Origin: an uncultured Saprospiraceae bacterium
Lineage (GTDB): Bacteria; Bacteroidota; Bacteroidia; Chitinophagales; Saprospiraceae
Direction of reading: 5' to 3'
Length of the DNA: 54,235 nucleotides
Assembly (NCBI GenBank): GCA_937961455.1
Contig: CALGNN010000124.1
Span: forward strand, 1-54,235
Shown: positions 1 through 10,230 of the stretch, one piece after another
How positions within the stretch are numbered: position 1 is the stretch's first letter
Layout of the letters: each line of letters starts with the position of its first letter
Made by a program: the position numbers and the translations under genes
The notes under the pieces: model-generated
What the model saw: the letters and a program-made list of their open reading frames with translations, nothing else
What the model was told of the DNA's origin: nothing
The model's database searches: none

Positions 1-88
1 CTATTTGGCTATTTGGCTTTTTGGCTTTTTGGCTTTTTGGCTATTTGGCTTTTTGGCTTTTTGGCTTTTTGGCTATTTGGCTATTTGG
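1..88. repeat. Tandem 8-bp repeat, 11 units of CTWTTTGG
   Basis: Eleven perfect head-to-tail octamers run from the window edge to base 88. Only the third base varies, A or T, in the order A A T T T A T T T A A, which reads the same in both directions. The array may continue to the left of the window. The unit length is not a multiple of three, so a slippage event would shift any reading frame crossing it; no gene is seen to cross it. Function is unknown; a simple-sequence repeat made by replication slippage is the plain reading. Confidence 0.9.
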
Positions 89-197
89 AAAATTAAAGCT
101 TCAATAAGCTTACCGAACTTGTTATCCTGAGCTTGTCTAAGATGGCATTTAGCTAATCTTTCTTTAGTTAAAGTATCAAGCACATTTCATGATAAAA

Positions 198-1334
198 TTA
201 CAACATCCTTTTTACTTGATACCCATAGTTCCATTTTCTATAGAGCTTATATCTAACATATTTCTTTTGCCTCATAATTCTTTTGTGTATCTCTGGGTCA
301 CTTCTAAATTTCTTTGAAGCTATGTTGAGGGCATAGAGCAAACTCAAGGAAGGATATCGCAAAAAATCATCTAAAGCCAACTCATTTCCTTTCTTAACAT
401 AACTGCATAATATTTTAAAAAATATCTTGCGATTGGAGGGATTGATATAGATATGGTTGATATAGTTATGAAGTCCTGATCTATATTGCTGCTTGAATAA
501 CGAGTGTAACAATTCTGTTAGCAATTCTTCATTATAATAATTTTGAACATATAATACTGGAAGCCAAGTATAACGATATTTATATTCATAACAATCTTTA
601 TTATTTATAAATAATTGAGCAATGGTATCATCTTCAAATTGGCTAAACTCATCTCGCAAGTAAAATAAAAGAAGGTCTTTGCATTCCGCTTCATTCACGG
701 AACACCTACATCTTTTAAGCGATTCTATATATTGTTCTTTAAGTTTAAAAATAAAAGGTTTAGCATACTCAAATCCAAAATGGGTGGCGTGTACAAAAAT
801 TTCAGCCATCCTTTGTTCATAAAATTTAATAGAATCTGGATAATCACGCCTAAAATAAACACCTACTTTGCTTCTTTCAAAATCTGTTGTTATCACACTC
901 CAAATAGAATCAGCAGAAGCATTTTTTAAGGAAAGGCATTTTAAAGTATTCTCAAATTTATATTGGATTAAATGCTGATCAGAATAGTTATTAGCAATTC
1001 CTTCATGGTACCGATTTTGGATAAGTATACCCCAATCTTCATAGTAGTATTCAAATTGTGATTTATATATCTCAAGTAAATCATTAAAAGAACTTTGTGG
1101 CTCTTGTCTTGCAATACTGTCTAAGAGTAGAAGAATTTTTTTACTATCTACAATATATTTAGTGGTATCTTCTAATAAAGTATAGTCAAAATACCTTGTA
1201 TCTAATTTCGATGTATCTGGTTTGAATGTAATTTTTTGTCGATTTTCAAACAACTCATATTTGAGTTCCTCAAATTGAGCTAGAGCTGTATTTGACAAAA
1301 GAATAAGGGTGAAAAAAAGTAGATACTTGTTCAT
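198..1334 (-). CDS. Hypothetical secreted protein
   Basis: I do not recognise the family. The frame is open from 1355, but the internal ATG at 1334 is chosen because it begins a clean Sec signal peptide (MNKYLLFF... then a hydrophobic core ending in NTALAQ). The mature part of about 355 residues is rich in Tyr, Phe, Lys and Asp/Glu, has no other membrane segment, and shows a CRCSV cysteine pair in its middle third. The C-terminal end is strongly basic (RQKKYVRYKLYRK). No T9SS sorting domain is present, so a periplasmic location is the simplest inference. It stands alone, about 145 bases downstream of the ATP synthase operon's last gene on the same strand. Confidence 0.6.
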   Translation of the reverse strand: MNKYLLFFTLILLSNTALAQFEELKYELFENRQKITFKPDTSKLDTRYFDYTLLEDTTKYIVDSKKILLLLDSIARQEPQSSFNDLLEIYKSQFEYYYEDWGILIQNRYHEGIANNYSDQHLIQYKFENTLKCLSLKNASADSIWSVITTDFERSKVGVYFRRDYPDSIKFYEQRMAEIFVHATHFGFEYAKPFIFKLKEQYIESLKRCRCSVNEAECKDLLLFYLRDEFSQFEDDTIAQLFINNKDCYEYKYRYTWLPVLYVQNYYNEELLTELLHSLFKQQYRSGLHNYINHIYINPSNRKIFFKILCSYVKKGNELALDDFLRYPSLSLLYALNIASKKFRSDPEIHKRIMRQKKYVRYKLYRKWNYGYQVKRML

Positions 1335-1478
1335 GGTGCTTTTTAAAGTAAACATATCTTGAGAAGACTCATAGCAAATACTTTACAGAATCTCTTTTTG
1401 GATCAAGAAATCGTAAAGAATGATAAGTAAAGTTTATTTAAATAAAGATAAAAGCAAAACGTCTTAAGCAATCAACAG

Positions 1479-2666
1479 CTACTTTGCATACTGTTTAAGT
1501 GCGATTTCCAAACATTCCATGGCGCGCACTATTTTTTCTGGAGCTAGAACAAATGCCATTCTTACCTGCTGCTTTCCCTTTTCCTTGTCTAGATAAAATC
1601 CTCCGCCGGGTGCAAACATGACCGTTTCTCCTTTATGTTCGAAAGAAGTGAGGAGCCACTTGCAAAAATCAAATGAGTTTGCCACAGGCAACTGGACCAT
1701 ATTGTAAAATGCAGCTTGTGGCTTATAACAAATGATGCCTTCCATCTGACTTAAGTATTCATAGATGACATCCCTTCGCTTTCTATATTCAGCAAGTACC
1801 GGAGGAAAATAAGAATCAAAATGCTTATAACAAGCTACCGCTAAATGTTGTCCGAGCATGGGAGCTGATAGTCTTATTTGTGCATATTTTAGGATGGTTG
1901 TCTTAAGTAGACCATTCTTGGTAAGCAGGTATCCTACTCTTGCGCCACAAGAACTAAAGACCTTAGAAATAGATCCGATCACAACAACATGTTCTTCTAG
2001 TCCTTCAAGACTCAGGGCTGAACAAAATTCATTTTCATAGCAGAACTCTGCATAGACTTCATCTACAAAAAGAAATAGATCGTGCTGTTTAGCTAAGGCT
2101 CCAATTTGTTTTAATTCTTCTTCAGTATATAAGATTCCAGTAGGATTTCCTGGGTTGCATAAAAAGATCGCTTTGGTCTTAGCGTTAATCTGTGCTTCAA
2201 AATGTTCAATGCCCGGAAGTGCAAAGCTCTCAGTTAAGCTTGAACTTACGGGCCTAATATTAATTCCACACATTTGAGCATAGCCATAGTAATTTGCATA
2301 GAAGGGATCAGGCACAATAAACTCATCATCCAGATCAAAGCAAGTATGCATTAAAAGTTGAATGGCTTCAGAAGCCCCTGAGCAGACCAATACATCCTCA
2401 GGCCTTAACCCTCCTTGAAACTTTTGATAATAATCCGCTATACTTTGTCGCAGTACTAATTCGCCTTCCGACTTACCATATGGAATGATGCGTTCATTAT
2501 ATTTCTGAATGGCTTTAATAGCTTCTAGTGGCGTAGGAATATCAGGTTGACCGATATTTAAATGATGAACATGCTTCCCATCTAATTTTGCTTGATGGGC
2601 AAAAGGGCTCAAATTCCGAATTGGGGAGTCTGATTGATTATGGCCACGTTTAGAAATTTCTGGCAT
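1479..2666 (-). CDS. Pyridoxal-phosphate aminotransferase, class I/II
   Basis: A fold-type I aminotransferase of the AspC/aromatic aminotransferase superfamily, 395 residues, usual length for the family. Visible family marks are the N-terminal LNIGQPDIPTP segment, the CNPGNPTG motif, the DEVYAEF segment carrying the Asp that contacts the pyridine nitrogen, and SISKVFSSCGARVGY with the Schiff-base lysine. The C-terminal substrate-contacting arginine region is present (QQVRMAF). Substrate cannot be told from sequence; aspartate, aromatic or other amino acid donors are possible. It starts 20 bases after atpG on the same strand and is probably co-transcribed with the ATP synthase genes, though no functional link is evident. 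Confidence 0.88.
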   Translation of the reverse strand: MPEISKRGHNQSDSPIRNLSPFAHQAKLDGKHVHHLNIGQPDIPTPLEAIKAIQKYNERIIPYGKSEGELVLRQSIADYYQKFQGGLRPEDVLVCSGASEAIQLLMHTCFDLDDEFIVPDPFYANYYGYAQMCGINIRPVSSSLTESFALPGIEHFEAQINAKTKAIFLCNPGNPTGILYTEEELKQIGALAKQHDLFLFVDEVYAEFCYENEFCSALSLEGLEEHVVVIGSISKVFSSCGARVGYLLTKNGLLKTTILKYAQIRLSAPMLGQHLAVACYKHFDSYFPPVLAEYRKRRDVIYEYLSQMEGIICYKPQAAFYNMVQLPVANSFDFCKWLLTSFEHKGETVMFAPGGGFYLDKEKGKQQVRMAFVLAPEKIVRAMECLEIALKQYAK

Positions 2667-2686
2667 AATACCATTTAGGATGTTTG

Positions 2687-3586
2687 CTATCCTTCTAAGG
2701 CAGCTGCACCACCAACGATCTCAGAGATCTCATTGGTAATAGCGGCTTGACGTGCTTTGTTGTAGTTGATCTTCAACTCTTTGATCAGGTCTTCAGCATT
2801 TTCTGTAGCCTTATCCATTGCTGTCATTCTTGCACCATGCTCAGAAGCATGTGTATCTAGAAGAAACTTGTGAAATGAAGTTTGAAGGATACTCGGCACC
2901 AATTCATTTAGAATGGTTTCTTTATCTGGCTCGAATATGTAATCAGCTCTTCTTTGTTTTTCGGCTTCACTTACCTTCGGCTTCTTCTGAACTACAGGTA
3001 AAAACTGAACCATTTGAGAAAACTGCACAGCAGCATTCTTAAATTTACCATAGGCTACGTGCACCCTGTCATAATTTTGTGCTTCGTACTCATCCATGAT
3101 GTGTTGTGAAATCGTACCGATGCTATCAAAACTCAAATCATTGAATGCTAATACATGGTCTTCGATAAGATTGATGTCACTATATTTCTTTCTAAAAAAA
3201 TCGTACCCTTTTTTACCAATACAAAGAAGTGTCAAATTTCCGTTCTCGTGATGTTTTTGATATTTTTCATCAATTAATCGAAGTGCTTCTTTATTGATAT
3301 TGGTATTAAAGGCTCCTGCCAATCCTCTATTTGAAGTGACAACTACTATAAGTACTTTTTCTACTGGACGCTCCACACCAAAACTTGTATCTGCTCCACC
3401 GTCTAAGTTGCTAAGAATGTTTTCTAGCATTCTATTCAATCGATCGGCATAAGGTCTCATTTGTACGATGGCTTGTTGTGCACGACGCAATTTAGCAGCT
3501 GATACCATTTTCATGGCATTGGTGATTTGCTGTGTATTTTTGACAGATACGATTCTATCTCTTACTTCTTTTAGAGCTCCACTCAT
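2687..3586 (-). CDS. atpG: ATP synthase F1 gamma subunit
   Basis: The central rotor shaft of F1-ATPase, coupling c-ring rotation to catalysis in alpha/beta. At 299 residues it has the usual length. The N-terminal helix ALKEVRDRIVSVKNTQQITNAMKMVSAAKLRRAQ and the C-terminal helix MTAMDKATENAEDL...NKARQAAITNEISEIVGGAAAL are diagnostic; both form the coiled-coil shaft. It follows atpA by 61 bases and precedes the aminotransferase. The beta and epsilon subunit genes, which in many bacteria come next, are not here. Confidence 0.97.
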   Translation of the reverse strand: MSGALKEVRDRIVSVKNTQQITNAMKMVSAAKLRRAQQAIVQMRPYADRLNRMLENILSNLDGGADTSFGVERPVEKVLIVVVTSNRGLAGAFNTNINKEALRLIDEKYQKHHENGNLTLLCIGKKGYDFFRKKYSDINLIEDHVLAFNDLSFDSIGTISQHIMDEYEAQNYDRVHVAYGKFKNAAVQFSQMVQFLPVVQKKPKVSEAEKQRRADYIFEPDKETILNELVPSILQTSFHKFLLDTHASEHGARMTAMDKATENAEDLIKELKINYNKARQAAITNEISEIVGGAAALEG

Positions 3587-3647
3587 ATATGAATTAGTTA
3601 ATTGCCCATTGATGATTAATCAATGGGCAGCTTACCAAATTATTATA

Positions 3648-5231
3648 TTATTTAAACTGTTTTGCTAAGTCAGCTGCTACTTGTGTAACTGCCTCAATAG
3701 CTGAGTCAGAAAGTTTTCCTCCTTGGAAATCTTTCAATGCATCAGGATAACTTGTCTCCAATGTTGATAAAAACATTTCCTCAAATTCTTTCACTTTCTC
3801 AACTGGCACATCTCTTAATAAACCTTTCGTACCCAAATAAATGATGGCAACTTGCTTCTCTACAGGTACTGGTGAGTACTGTGCTTGCTTCAAGATTTCC
3901 ACATTTCTCTTTCCTTTTTCTAAGGTTGCTTTCGTTGCAGAATCTAGGTCAGAACCAAACTTTGAGAATGCTTCCAACTCTCTATATTGTGCTTGATCCA
4001 GTTTTAAAGTACCGGATACTTTTTTCATGGATTTAATTTGAGCAGAACCTCCCACTCTTGATACTGAGATACCCACATTAATGGCAGGTCTGATACCAGA
4101 GTTAAAAAGATTAGACTCAAGGAATATCTGACCATCTGTAATAGAAATTACATTGGTTGGAATATAAGCAGATACATCACCCGCCTGCGTTTCAATGATT
4201 GGTAAAGCGGTAAGTGACCCTCCACCTTTAATCATTCCTGCTTCTTTTAATGAAGCTGGAAGATCATTCATATCATTTGCAATCTTATCATTGTTAATGA
4301 TTTTTGCTGCACGCTCTAATAATCTTGAGTGAAGGTAGAATACATCACCAGGATAAGCCTCACGACCTGGAGGTCTTCTCAATAATAGAGAAACCTCTCT
4401 ATAGGCAACTGCTTGCTTTGATAAATCATCATAAACAATCAATGCAGGTCTACCGGTATCACGGAAAAACTCTCCAATGGCAGCTCCAGTAAATGGTGCA
4501 TAAAACTGTAATGGTGCAGGATCAGATGCTGATGCAGCAACGATACAAGTGTATGGCATGGCTCCGTTTTCCTCTAAAACTTTTGCTACTTGTGCTACGG
4601 TAGAAGCTTTTTGACCCGATGCTACATAAATGCAGAATACAGGCTCCCCTCTATCGTAAAATTCTTTTTGATTAAGAATCGTGTCAATGGCGATGGCAGT
4701 TTTACCTGTTTGTCTATCTCCAATGATTAACTCTCTTTGTCCTCTACCAATTGGAATCATGGAGTCAATGGCTTTGATTCCTGTTTGTAAAGGCTCACTT
4801 ACTGGTTGACGAAAAATTACACCCGGTGCTTTTCTTTCTAAAGGCATATCATATTTAGCTCCTTCGATAGGTCCTTTCCCATCAATAGGTACACCCAAGG
4901 CATCTACTACTCTCCCTAAGAATCCTTCTCCGATTCCTACAGAGGCAATCTTTCCTGTTCTTCTAACAGTAGAACCTTCAACTATACCTTCACTAGTACC
5001 TAAAAGTACCACACCTACATTATCTTCCTCTAAGTTAAGAACGATGGCTTGAACGCCATTTTCGAAAGATACGAGCTCTCCTGCCTGGGCTTTAGTCAAT
5101 CCGTATACACGAGCAATTCCATCACCCACTTGTAGTACAGATCCGATCTCTTCTAATTCAGCCTCAGATTTGAAACCTGATAGTTGTTGTTTCAGTATCG
5201 CTGATATTTCATCTGGTTTTACGTCTACCAT
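3648..5231 (-). CDS. atpA: ATP synthase F1 alpha subunit
   Basis: Non-catalytic nucleotide-binding subunit of F1, 527 residues. The Walker A motif GDRQTGKT lies near residue 170, in the context [17 protein letters not shown], and the alpha-specific VRRTGKI and PGREAYPGD segments are visible. The C-terminal helical domain contains [15 protein letters not shown]. The N-terminal [17 protein letters not shown] is typical of bacterial alpha subunits. It lies 37 bases downstream of atpH. Nothing unusual. Confidence 0.98.
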   Translation of the reverse strand: MVDVKPDEISAILKQQLSGFKSEAELEEIGSVLQVGDGIARVYGLTKAQAGELVSFENGVQAIVLNLEEDNVGVVLLGTSEGIVEGSTVRRTGKIASVGIGEGFLGRVVDALGVPIDGKGPIEGAKYDMPLERKAPGVIFRQPVSEPLQTGIKAIDSMIPIGRGQRELIIGDRQTGKTAIAIDTILNQKEFYDRGEPVFCIYVASGQKASTVAQVAKVLEENGAMPYTCIVAASASDPAPLQFYAPFTGAAIGEFFRDTGRPALIVYDDLSKQAVAYREVSLLLRRPPGREAYPGDVFYLHSRLLERAAKIINNDKIANDMNDLPASLKEAGMIKGGGSLTALPIIETQAGDVSAYIPTNVISITDGQIFLESNLFNSGIRPAINVGISVSRVGGSAQIKSMKKVSGTLKLDQAQYRELEAFSKFGSDLDSATKATLEKGKRNVEILKQAQYSPVPVEKQVAIIYLGTKGLLRDVPVEKVKEFEEMFLSTLETSYPDALKDFQGGKLSDSAIEAVTQVAADLAKQFK

Positions 5232-5268
5232 AATTATCTATTTTTAAATTGCATTTCTGCAAATGGGA

Positions 5269-5829
5269 TTAGTATCCCTTTATGTATTCGTTTTTAGTAA
5301 ATTCTTTTTTAAGCTTCTCTAATTTTGATGCAACACTGGCATCGTAGAGTTTATCATCCAATTTAATTTGAAAGCCTCCAATAATCGCAGGATCAACGGC
5401 TACTTCAAATTCTATATCTTCTTTGGTTGCTTCAGAAGCCAACAATTTTTTCTTTAGCGCTTCAAGAGCATCATCTTCCATCACCTCAGCTGTTGTCAAT
5501 TTGACAGAGGAGATTTTCTTTATGGATTTGTATTGCTTGGCAAATGCATTCAAGATGTCAATAAGAAAGGATTCTCTTCCTTTTTTGACAATGATTTCCA
5601 TAAATGCGTAGGAGGTCTTACCTAAGGATGGTTTGAATATAGCTTCAAACACATCCAGTTTTTTATCCGCGTTGACAATAGGACTTTTGATTAACAGTCT
5701 TAAGTCTTTGTTTTTCGCTAATTCCTGAACCTTAAGCATGTCTTGCGCTACCTCTTCTAATTCGCCACGCTCGATGGCGAGGTCGATAAGAGATTTGGCA
5801 TATCTTGATGCTATTCTTATTGTTGACAT
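5269..5829 (-). CDS. atpH: ATP synthase F1 delta subunit (OSCP)
   Basis: Peripheral-stalk subunit linking the b dimer to the top of F1. It has 186 residues, normal length, beginning RIASRYAKSLIDLA, the conserved N-terminal helix of the OSCP/delta family, and ending in the small beta domain with VDPAIIGGFQIKLDDKLYDASVASKLEKLKKEF. It starts 3 bases after the atpF stop codon, consistent with translational coupling. Confidence 0.96.
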   Translation of the reverse strand: MSTIRIASRYAKSLIDLAIERGELEEVAQDMLKVQELAKNKDLRLLIKSPIVNADKKLDVFEAIFKPSLGKTSYAFMEIIVKKGRESFLIDILNAFAKQYKSIKKISSVKLTTAEVMEDDALEALKKKLLASEATKEDIEFEVAVDPAIIGGFQIKLDDKLYDASVASKLEKLKKEFTKNEYIKGY

Positions 5830-5832
5830 ATC

Positions 5833-6345
5833 TTAGTTAAGATTTGCGTCTTTTACCAATTCATTGACATAAGAGATCTGCTCAGCTTTATTGCTAAGTT
5901 CTCTTTTCAATATTTTTTCGGCGATGTCAATAGCCATTGTACCCGCTTGATTCTTCACATCGATCATAGCCGCTTGTTTCTGATTGTTTATTTCAGTTTT
6001 TGCGCTAACTACAATTTTCTGTGCTTCATCTTTGGCTTTGGTCTTAGCCTCATTGACGATATTATTACCTGTATCTTTTGCTTCTTTGATGATGCGTGCT
6101 CTTTCTTCTCTAGCCTGTGCGATAAGCGTTTCGTTTTCCGCTTTCATATTAGCCATTTCTTCTTTGGCTTTCTTTGCTTCATCAAGAGCTCCTTGGATAT
6201 CTGTTTCTCTATCTTTTAGTGCATTGGCAATGGGTCGGAAAGCAAATCTTCCAATAATATACCAAAATAATAAGAAGAAGATCGTAGTCCAAAGGATCAA
6301 TCCCCAGTCAGGTTGTATTACATTAAATTCTGCTAAAAAAAACAT
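5833..6345 (-). CDS. atpF: ATP synthase F0 b subunit
   Basis: Membrane-anchored peripheral stalk. I choose the ATG at 6345, giving a protein that starts MFFLAEFNVIQPDWGLILW; the frame is open from another ATG at 6390, which would add 15 residues (MQRLVAEAGLLKFEQ) not typical of the family. One N-terminal transmembrane helix (about residues 12-32) is followed by a long charged coiled coil rich in Ala, Lys and Glu (DRETDIQGALDEAKKAKEE onward) up to residue 150. It sits between atpE and atpH. Confidence 0.93.
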   Translation of the reverse strand: MFFLAEFNVIQPDWGLILWTTIFFLLFWYIIGRFAFRPIANALKDRETDIQGALDEAKKAKEEMANMKAENETLIAQAREERARIIKEAKDTGNNIVNEAKTKAKDEAQKIVVSAKTEINNQKQAAMIDVKNQAGTMAIDIAEKILKRELSNKAEQISYVNELVKDANLN

Positions 6346-6417
6346 TTGTTCAAATTTTAAAAGTCCGGCTTCAGCAACCAACCGTTGCATTCACCGGATA
6401 AATTTTGGTGGAATGAA

Positions 6418-6648
<231 letters not shown>

Positions 6649-8019
6649 TTAATGTGCTTCTTCTACATCATGGCTATGATCTCCCTCATGGTGATGATCC
6701 TCTACAGCAGCTCCAATATATGAGGCAGTAAGTATTGCAAATACAAATGCCTGAATGAATGCTACTAACAACTCAATTGCCATGATAAATATGCTTAATA
6801 GACCAGAACCAATTGAGGTTAAATAACCTGCAGTTGGATTTCCTCCTAGTTTACCAAACATAAAAATCAAACTAACAAATATGATAATTACCATGTGCCC
6901 TGCTGTAATGTTTGCGAAAAGACGCAAAGCAAGGGTAATGGGTTTTATAAATACACCTAAAAGCTCAACGGGAGTAAGAATGGTTTTTACCCATGCAGGT
7001 ACTCCTGGCATCCAAAATATATGCTCCCAATAATGTTTGTTACCACTAAAAGTTGTTACAAAAAAGGCAAACAATGCTAGCACAGCTGTAAAGGCCAAGT
7101 TTCCTGTAACATTTGATCCTCCTAAAAATGGAACTTGTCCCCAAAGGTTCAATCCAAGAATAAAAAAGAACAAGCTCATGATGAATGGCTGATACCTCAT
7201 GTACTTATCTCCAAGAAACGGTTTACAAACTTCGTCTTGAATGAATAGAAAAATAGGCTCTATAAATCCTTGCAATCCTCTCGGTGCCTCTCCTCTTCTA
7301 TTTCTATAAGCTCTTGCAATGGCAAAAAACATCCAAGCCATCAATAAGAATACAATAAGCATGGACATCACATTCTTTGTGATAGAAAAATCGAAGAAAT
7401 TCGAATCTACATCTCCTCCAAAGATTCCAAAGTCCGCAGTACTTTTTTTATGGGTCTCCCACATTTTTCCTTCTGCACAAACATATGCCTTGTGCGTATC
7501 GTGGTCATGCACGATTCCGTTTATTGCTACCTTTCCATCAGGAAATGAAAGGTCTTTAATTCTTTTGACTGTCCCGCCGTCAAGCACGTATTTGTTATAC
7601 GCATATTTCCCGTCACCATGCCCAATGCTTTTAAAACCAAATTTGTTGGATAAGAAGAAATCAAACTTCTTAGTGTCCTTAGCATAGAGCATGCAAGGCA
7701 GTGGAATTTGCAATGGACCAATGCTGTACACATTTGCGTCACCTACGTGGTGGAAAGCTGTGGGAGCTGGATCGTATTCATCTCCTTCTATCCATTCGTG
7801 GGATTCGATGTGTGCGCAATCAGGAGCATGATGTCCGTCATCAGCATGTGCTTTTGCATCCTTTGTAGCTGAGTTATGTGATCCATGATCGTGCGTCGAA
7901 TGATCATGGGTAGAATGATCGTGACCATCATGATTGTCGTGGTTGTGTTGCTGCCCAAAAAGTTGTTGACTTGAGAGGCTTAAAAACACTATGATGATAA
8001 AACTAAAATATCGTTTCAA
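6649..8019 (-). CDS. atpB: ATP synthase F0 a subunit with His-rich N-terminal extension
   Basis: Stator channel subunit. The C-terminal 270 residues are the canonical a subunit, with the essential arginine in ITLALRLFANITAGH and several transmembrane helices. The first 190 residues are extra: a signal-peptide-like segment (MKRYFSF...LFGQQ), then about 45 residues of His/Asp repeats (HDHSTHDHSTHDH), then a soluble region with two cysteines before the first channel helix. The C terminus is also His-rich (EDHHHEGDHSHD). N-terminal extensions occur in Bacteroidota AtpB. The predicted start is TTG at 8019, because no ATG precedes it in frame after the upstream stop. Confidence 0.94.
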   Translation of the reverse strand: MKRYFSFIIIVFLSLSSQQLFGQQHNHDNHDGHDHSTHDHSTHDHGSHNSATKDAKAHADDGHHAPDCAHIESHEWIEGDEYDPAPTAFHHVGDANVYSIGPLQIPLPCMLYAKDTKKFDFFLSNKFGFKSIGHGDGKYAYNKYVLDGGTVKRIKDLSFPDGKVAINGIVHDHDTHKAYVCAEGKMWETHKKSTADFGIFGGDVDSNFFDFSITKNVMSMLIVFLLMAWMFFAIARAYRNRRGEAPRGLQGFIEPIFLFIQDEVCKPFLGDKYMRYQPFIMSLFFFILGLNLWGQVPFLGGSNVTGNLAFTAVLALFAFFVTTFSGNKHYWEHIFWMPGVPAWVKTILTPVELLGVFIKPITLALRLFANITAGHMVIIIFVSLIFMFGKLGGNPTAGYLTSIGSGLLSIFIMAIELLVAFIQAFVFAILTASYIGAAVEDHHHEGDHSHDVEEAH

Positions 8020-8063
8020 TATGCTTGAAATTTTCGACGATTAGGGCGCCATATTTAAGGTCG

Positions 8064-8071
8064 CAAAGGTA
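8064..8071 (-). promoter_or_regulatory. Bacteroidota-type promoter -7 box for the atp operon
   Basis: On the minus strand the sequence is TACCTTTGCGACC, an exact match to the TAnnTTTG -7 consensus of Bacteroidota, about 45 bases before the atpB start. No exact TTTG is seen at the -33 position. The site lies in the only intergenic gap upstream of atpB and is followed by no other candidate. Confidence 0.6.
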
Positions 8072-8158
8072 TTAATAATTGCTTTGATTTAATAGCTGAA
8101 TCAGTCCTTTTTTAAAGCTTTTTATAGAAAGGGAATTATAGCTCGTTTTTAAAAAAAA

Positions 8159-8191
8159 TAAGGTTCAGACAAATATTCTGTCTGAACCTTA
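8159..8191 (-). terminator. Rho-independent terminator after rny
   Basis: A perfect 13-bp stem (TAAGGTTCAGACA paired with TGTCTGAACCTTA) closes a 7-base loop. On the minus strand it is followed by eight T residues and it lies 28 bases past the rny stop codon. It separates the pheT-rny operon from the atp operon that reads in the same direction. Confidence 0.92.
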
Positions 8192-8218
8192 TATAAATAA
8201 CTTTATTCGAGTTTTTAT

Positions 8219-9874
8219 TTATCTCGCAAAACTAGTGGCTCTCTTTTCACGGATTACCGTTACTTTAATTTGACCAGGATATTGCATCTCATCTTGAATC
8301 TTATTTGAGATCATAAATGAGAGGTCATCAATGTACTCATCGCTCACCTTTTCGCTTTCTACAATAACCCTTAATTCTCTTCCAGCTTGCATCGCATAGG
8401 CTTTTTGTACGCCATCATATCCCATGGCCAATTCTTCCAGCTCACTGATTCTTTTCAGGTAGCTATCCATGATTTCCCTTCTTGCTCCTGGACGAGCTCC
8501 TGAGATGGCATCACAGGCTTGTACGATAGGTGAAAGAATGTTGGTCATCTCGATTTCATCGTGGTGTGCTCCAATGGCATTGCAGACGTATTCATTTTCT
8601 TTATGCTTCTTAGCCATGTCCATTCCAAGAATCGCGTGAGACAATTCTGAATCTTCCTCAGCCACTTTTCCTAAATCATGGAGCAGTCCTGCACGTTTAG
8701 CCATTTTGATTTGCTTAGCACTTAAGCCTAGTTCTGCTGCCATCGATGCGCAAAGGTTTGCTGTTTCAATGGAGTGCTTCAATAGGTTTTGGCCATAACT
8801 TGATCTAAAACGCATTCTACCCACCATTCTCACTAAGTAAGGATCGAGACCATGTATGTTGAGATCAATTACGGTACGCTCTCCTATTTCAATGATTTGT
8901 TCGTTTAGCTGCTTCTTGATCTTACCTACAACCTCTTCAATTCTTGATGGATGGATTCGACCGTCAGCGACTAAGCGTTTCAAGGCGAGTCTACATACTT
9001 CTCTTCTAATTGGATCAAAACTTGAAATAACAATCGCTTCTGGAGTATCATCTACAACGATTTCAGCTCCAGTCGCAGCTTCGAGGGCACGAATGTTTCT
9101 TCCTTCTCTTCCAATGATCTGTCCTTTGATGTCATCAGATTCTAAATTGAAAACAGATACGGTATTTTCTATGGTGTATTCAGCACACATTCTTTGAATG
9201 GTTTGAATGACCACTTTCTTTGCTTCTTTAGCAGCGTTATTTTTAGCTCTCTCTACAGCTTCTTTTTCTATGGCAAGAGCTTCAGTTTCAACCTTTGCCC
9301 TTACGGCTTCAAGGAGCTGCTCTTTGGCTTCGCCTTCAGATAATTTAGCTACACTTTCCAATTTTTGAATGTGTTCTTCATTCGCTCTTTCTAAATCTTC
9401 TTTTCTTTTAGAAAGGATTTTCAATTGGGTTTGTAAATTTTCCTTGATGGTTTTTACCTCATTTTCTTTGGCTTCAAAACCTTCTTGCTTGTCTTTAAAA
9501 CTTTGAATTTTTCTCTTTAAGTCTTTTTCTTTATCAAGGACTTCTACTTCTCGATCTTTCAGATCGAGTTTCATTTGTGTTTTTTGTTTTTCAAAGTCTG
9601 ACTTAAGATTATTGAATTTCTTTTTTGCTTCTTGAATTTTCTTTTGCTTAATGCTTTCATTTTTACTTTCAGCTTTAGAAACAATTTTTTCTGAAGTTGT
9701 TTCAGCATCTGTTACCAGACGTTTAGCTGTAAGTCTTGCTTCTTGAATGATCAAGTCTGATTTAGCATTAAGTTCTTCAATCTGCTTTTGACTGGATTTT
9801 TGTCCAATAAATTTAAAACCAAGGGCTCCTAATATAAGTCCTATTAAGGCACCTATAGCTATTCCAATTTCCAT
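8219..9874 (-). CDS. rny: Ribonuclease Y
   Basis: Membrane-anchored endoribonuclease that initiates mRNA decay. The 551-residue protein has, in order, an N-terminal transmembrane helix ([18 protein letters not shown]), a long charged coiled coil to about residue 215, a KH RNA-binding domain with the [15 protein letters not shown] motif near residue 250, and an HD phosphohydrolase domain with LLHDLGK near residue 395 and later AHHDE. Length and order match the family. It is the last gene of a four-gene run headed by pheT and is closed by a strong terminator. Confidence 0.96.
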   Translation of the reverse strand: MEIGIAIGALIGLILGALGFKFIGQKSSQKQIEELNAKSDLIIQEARLTAKRLVTDAETTSEKIVSKAESKNESIKQKKIQEAKKKFNNLKSDFEKQKTQMKLDLKDREVEVLDKEKDLKRKIQSFKDKQEGFEAKENEVKTIKENLQTQLKILSKRKEDLERANEEHIQKLESVAKLSEGEAKEQLLEAVRAKVETEALAIEKEAVERAKNNAAKEAKKVVIQTIQRMCAEYTIENTVSVFNLESDDIKGQIIGREGRNIRALEAATGAEIVVDDTPEAIVISSFDPIRREVCRLALKRLVADGRIHPSRIEEVVGKIKKQLNEQIIEIGERTVIDLNIHGLDPYLVRMVGRMRFRSSYGQNLLKHSIETANLCASMAAELGLSAKQIKMAKRAGLLHDLGKVAEEDSELSHAILGMDMAKKHKENEYVCNAIGAHHDEIEMTNILSPIVQACDAISGARPGARREIMDSYLKRISELEELAMGYDGVQKAYAMQAGRELRVIVESEKVSDEYIDDLSFMISNKIQDEMQYPGQIKVTVIREKRATSFAR

Positions 9875-9928
9875 TGAATTGCAATTTTATATGTTAATTA
9901 ATAGCAGAATTTGGAACGCGACTGATTA

Positions 9929-10228
9929 TTAGTCTAATGCATTGTTAAGGATAGCGTCGAGTTTGTCCAATCTAGCTTTAAGCAAAGGTGATTCCTTTGT
10001 TTCGGCGTTTGAATCGTTTTTATAATAATCGACTGCATAAGTTAAGAGGGCCATAGATAGGCAATCCTGTTGGTCTTTATTTGTATAGCGCATTTGAAAA
10101 GCCTTTACTTTGTCATTGACTTCATTTGCAACATCTTTGACCAATGACTCTTCATTGGTTGATACCTTAAGTGGGTAAAACCTTCCAGCAATATTTACTT
10201 TTATGCTTTTATCTGGTTTTTCTGACAT
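9929..10228 (-). CDS. zapA: Cell division protein ZapA
   Basis: ZapA binds and bundles FtsZ filaments at the division ring. The ATG at 10228 is preferred: it begins MSEKPDKSIKVNIAGRFYPL, the usual ZapA beta-strand start, and lies 2 bases after the upstream stop codon, whereas the frame's earlier start at 10258 would overlap the upstream gene by 28 bases. The product has 99 residues; the C-terminal dimerisation helix region contains CLSMALLTYAVDYY. It is followed 54 bases later by rny. Confidence 0.87.
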   Translation of the reverse strand: MSEKPDKSIKVNIAGRFYPLKVSTNEESLVKDVANEVNDKVKAFQMRYTNKDQQDCLSMALLTYAVDYYKNDSNAETKESPLLKARLDKLDAILNNALD

Positions 10229-10230
10229 AG

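Noticed and set aside
1-88. CRISPR-like array
   Set aside because: The units are 8 bp with no spacers; it is a simple tandem repeat.
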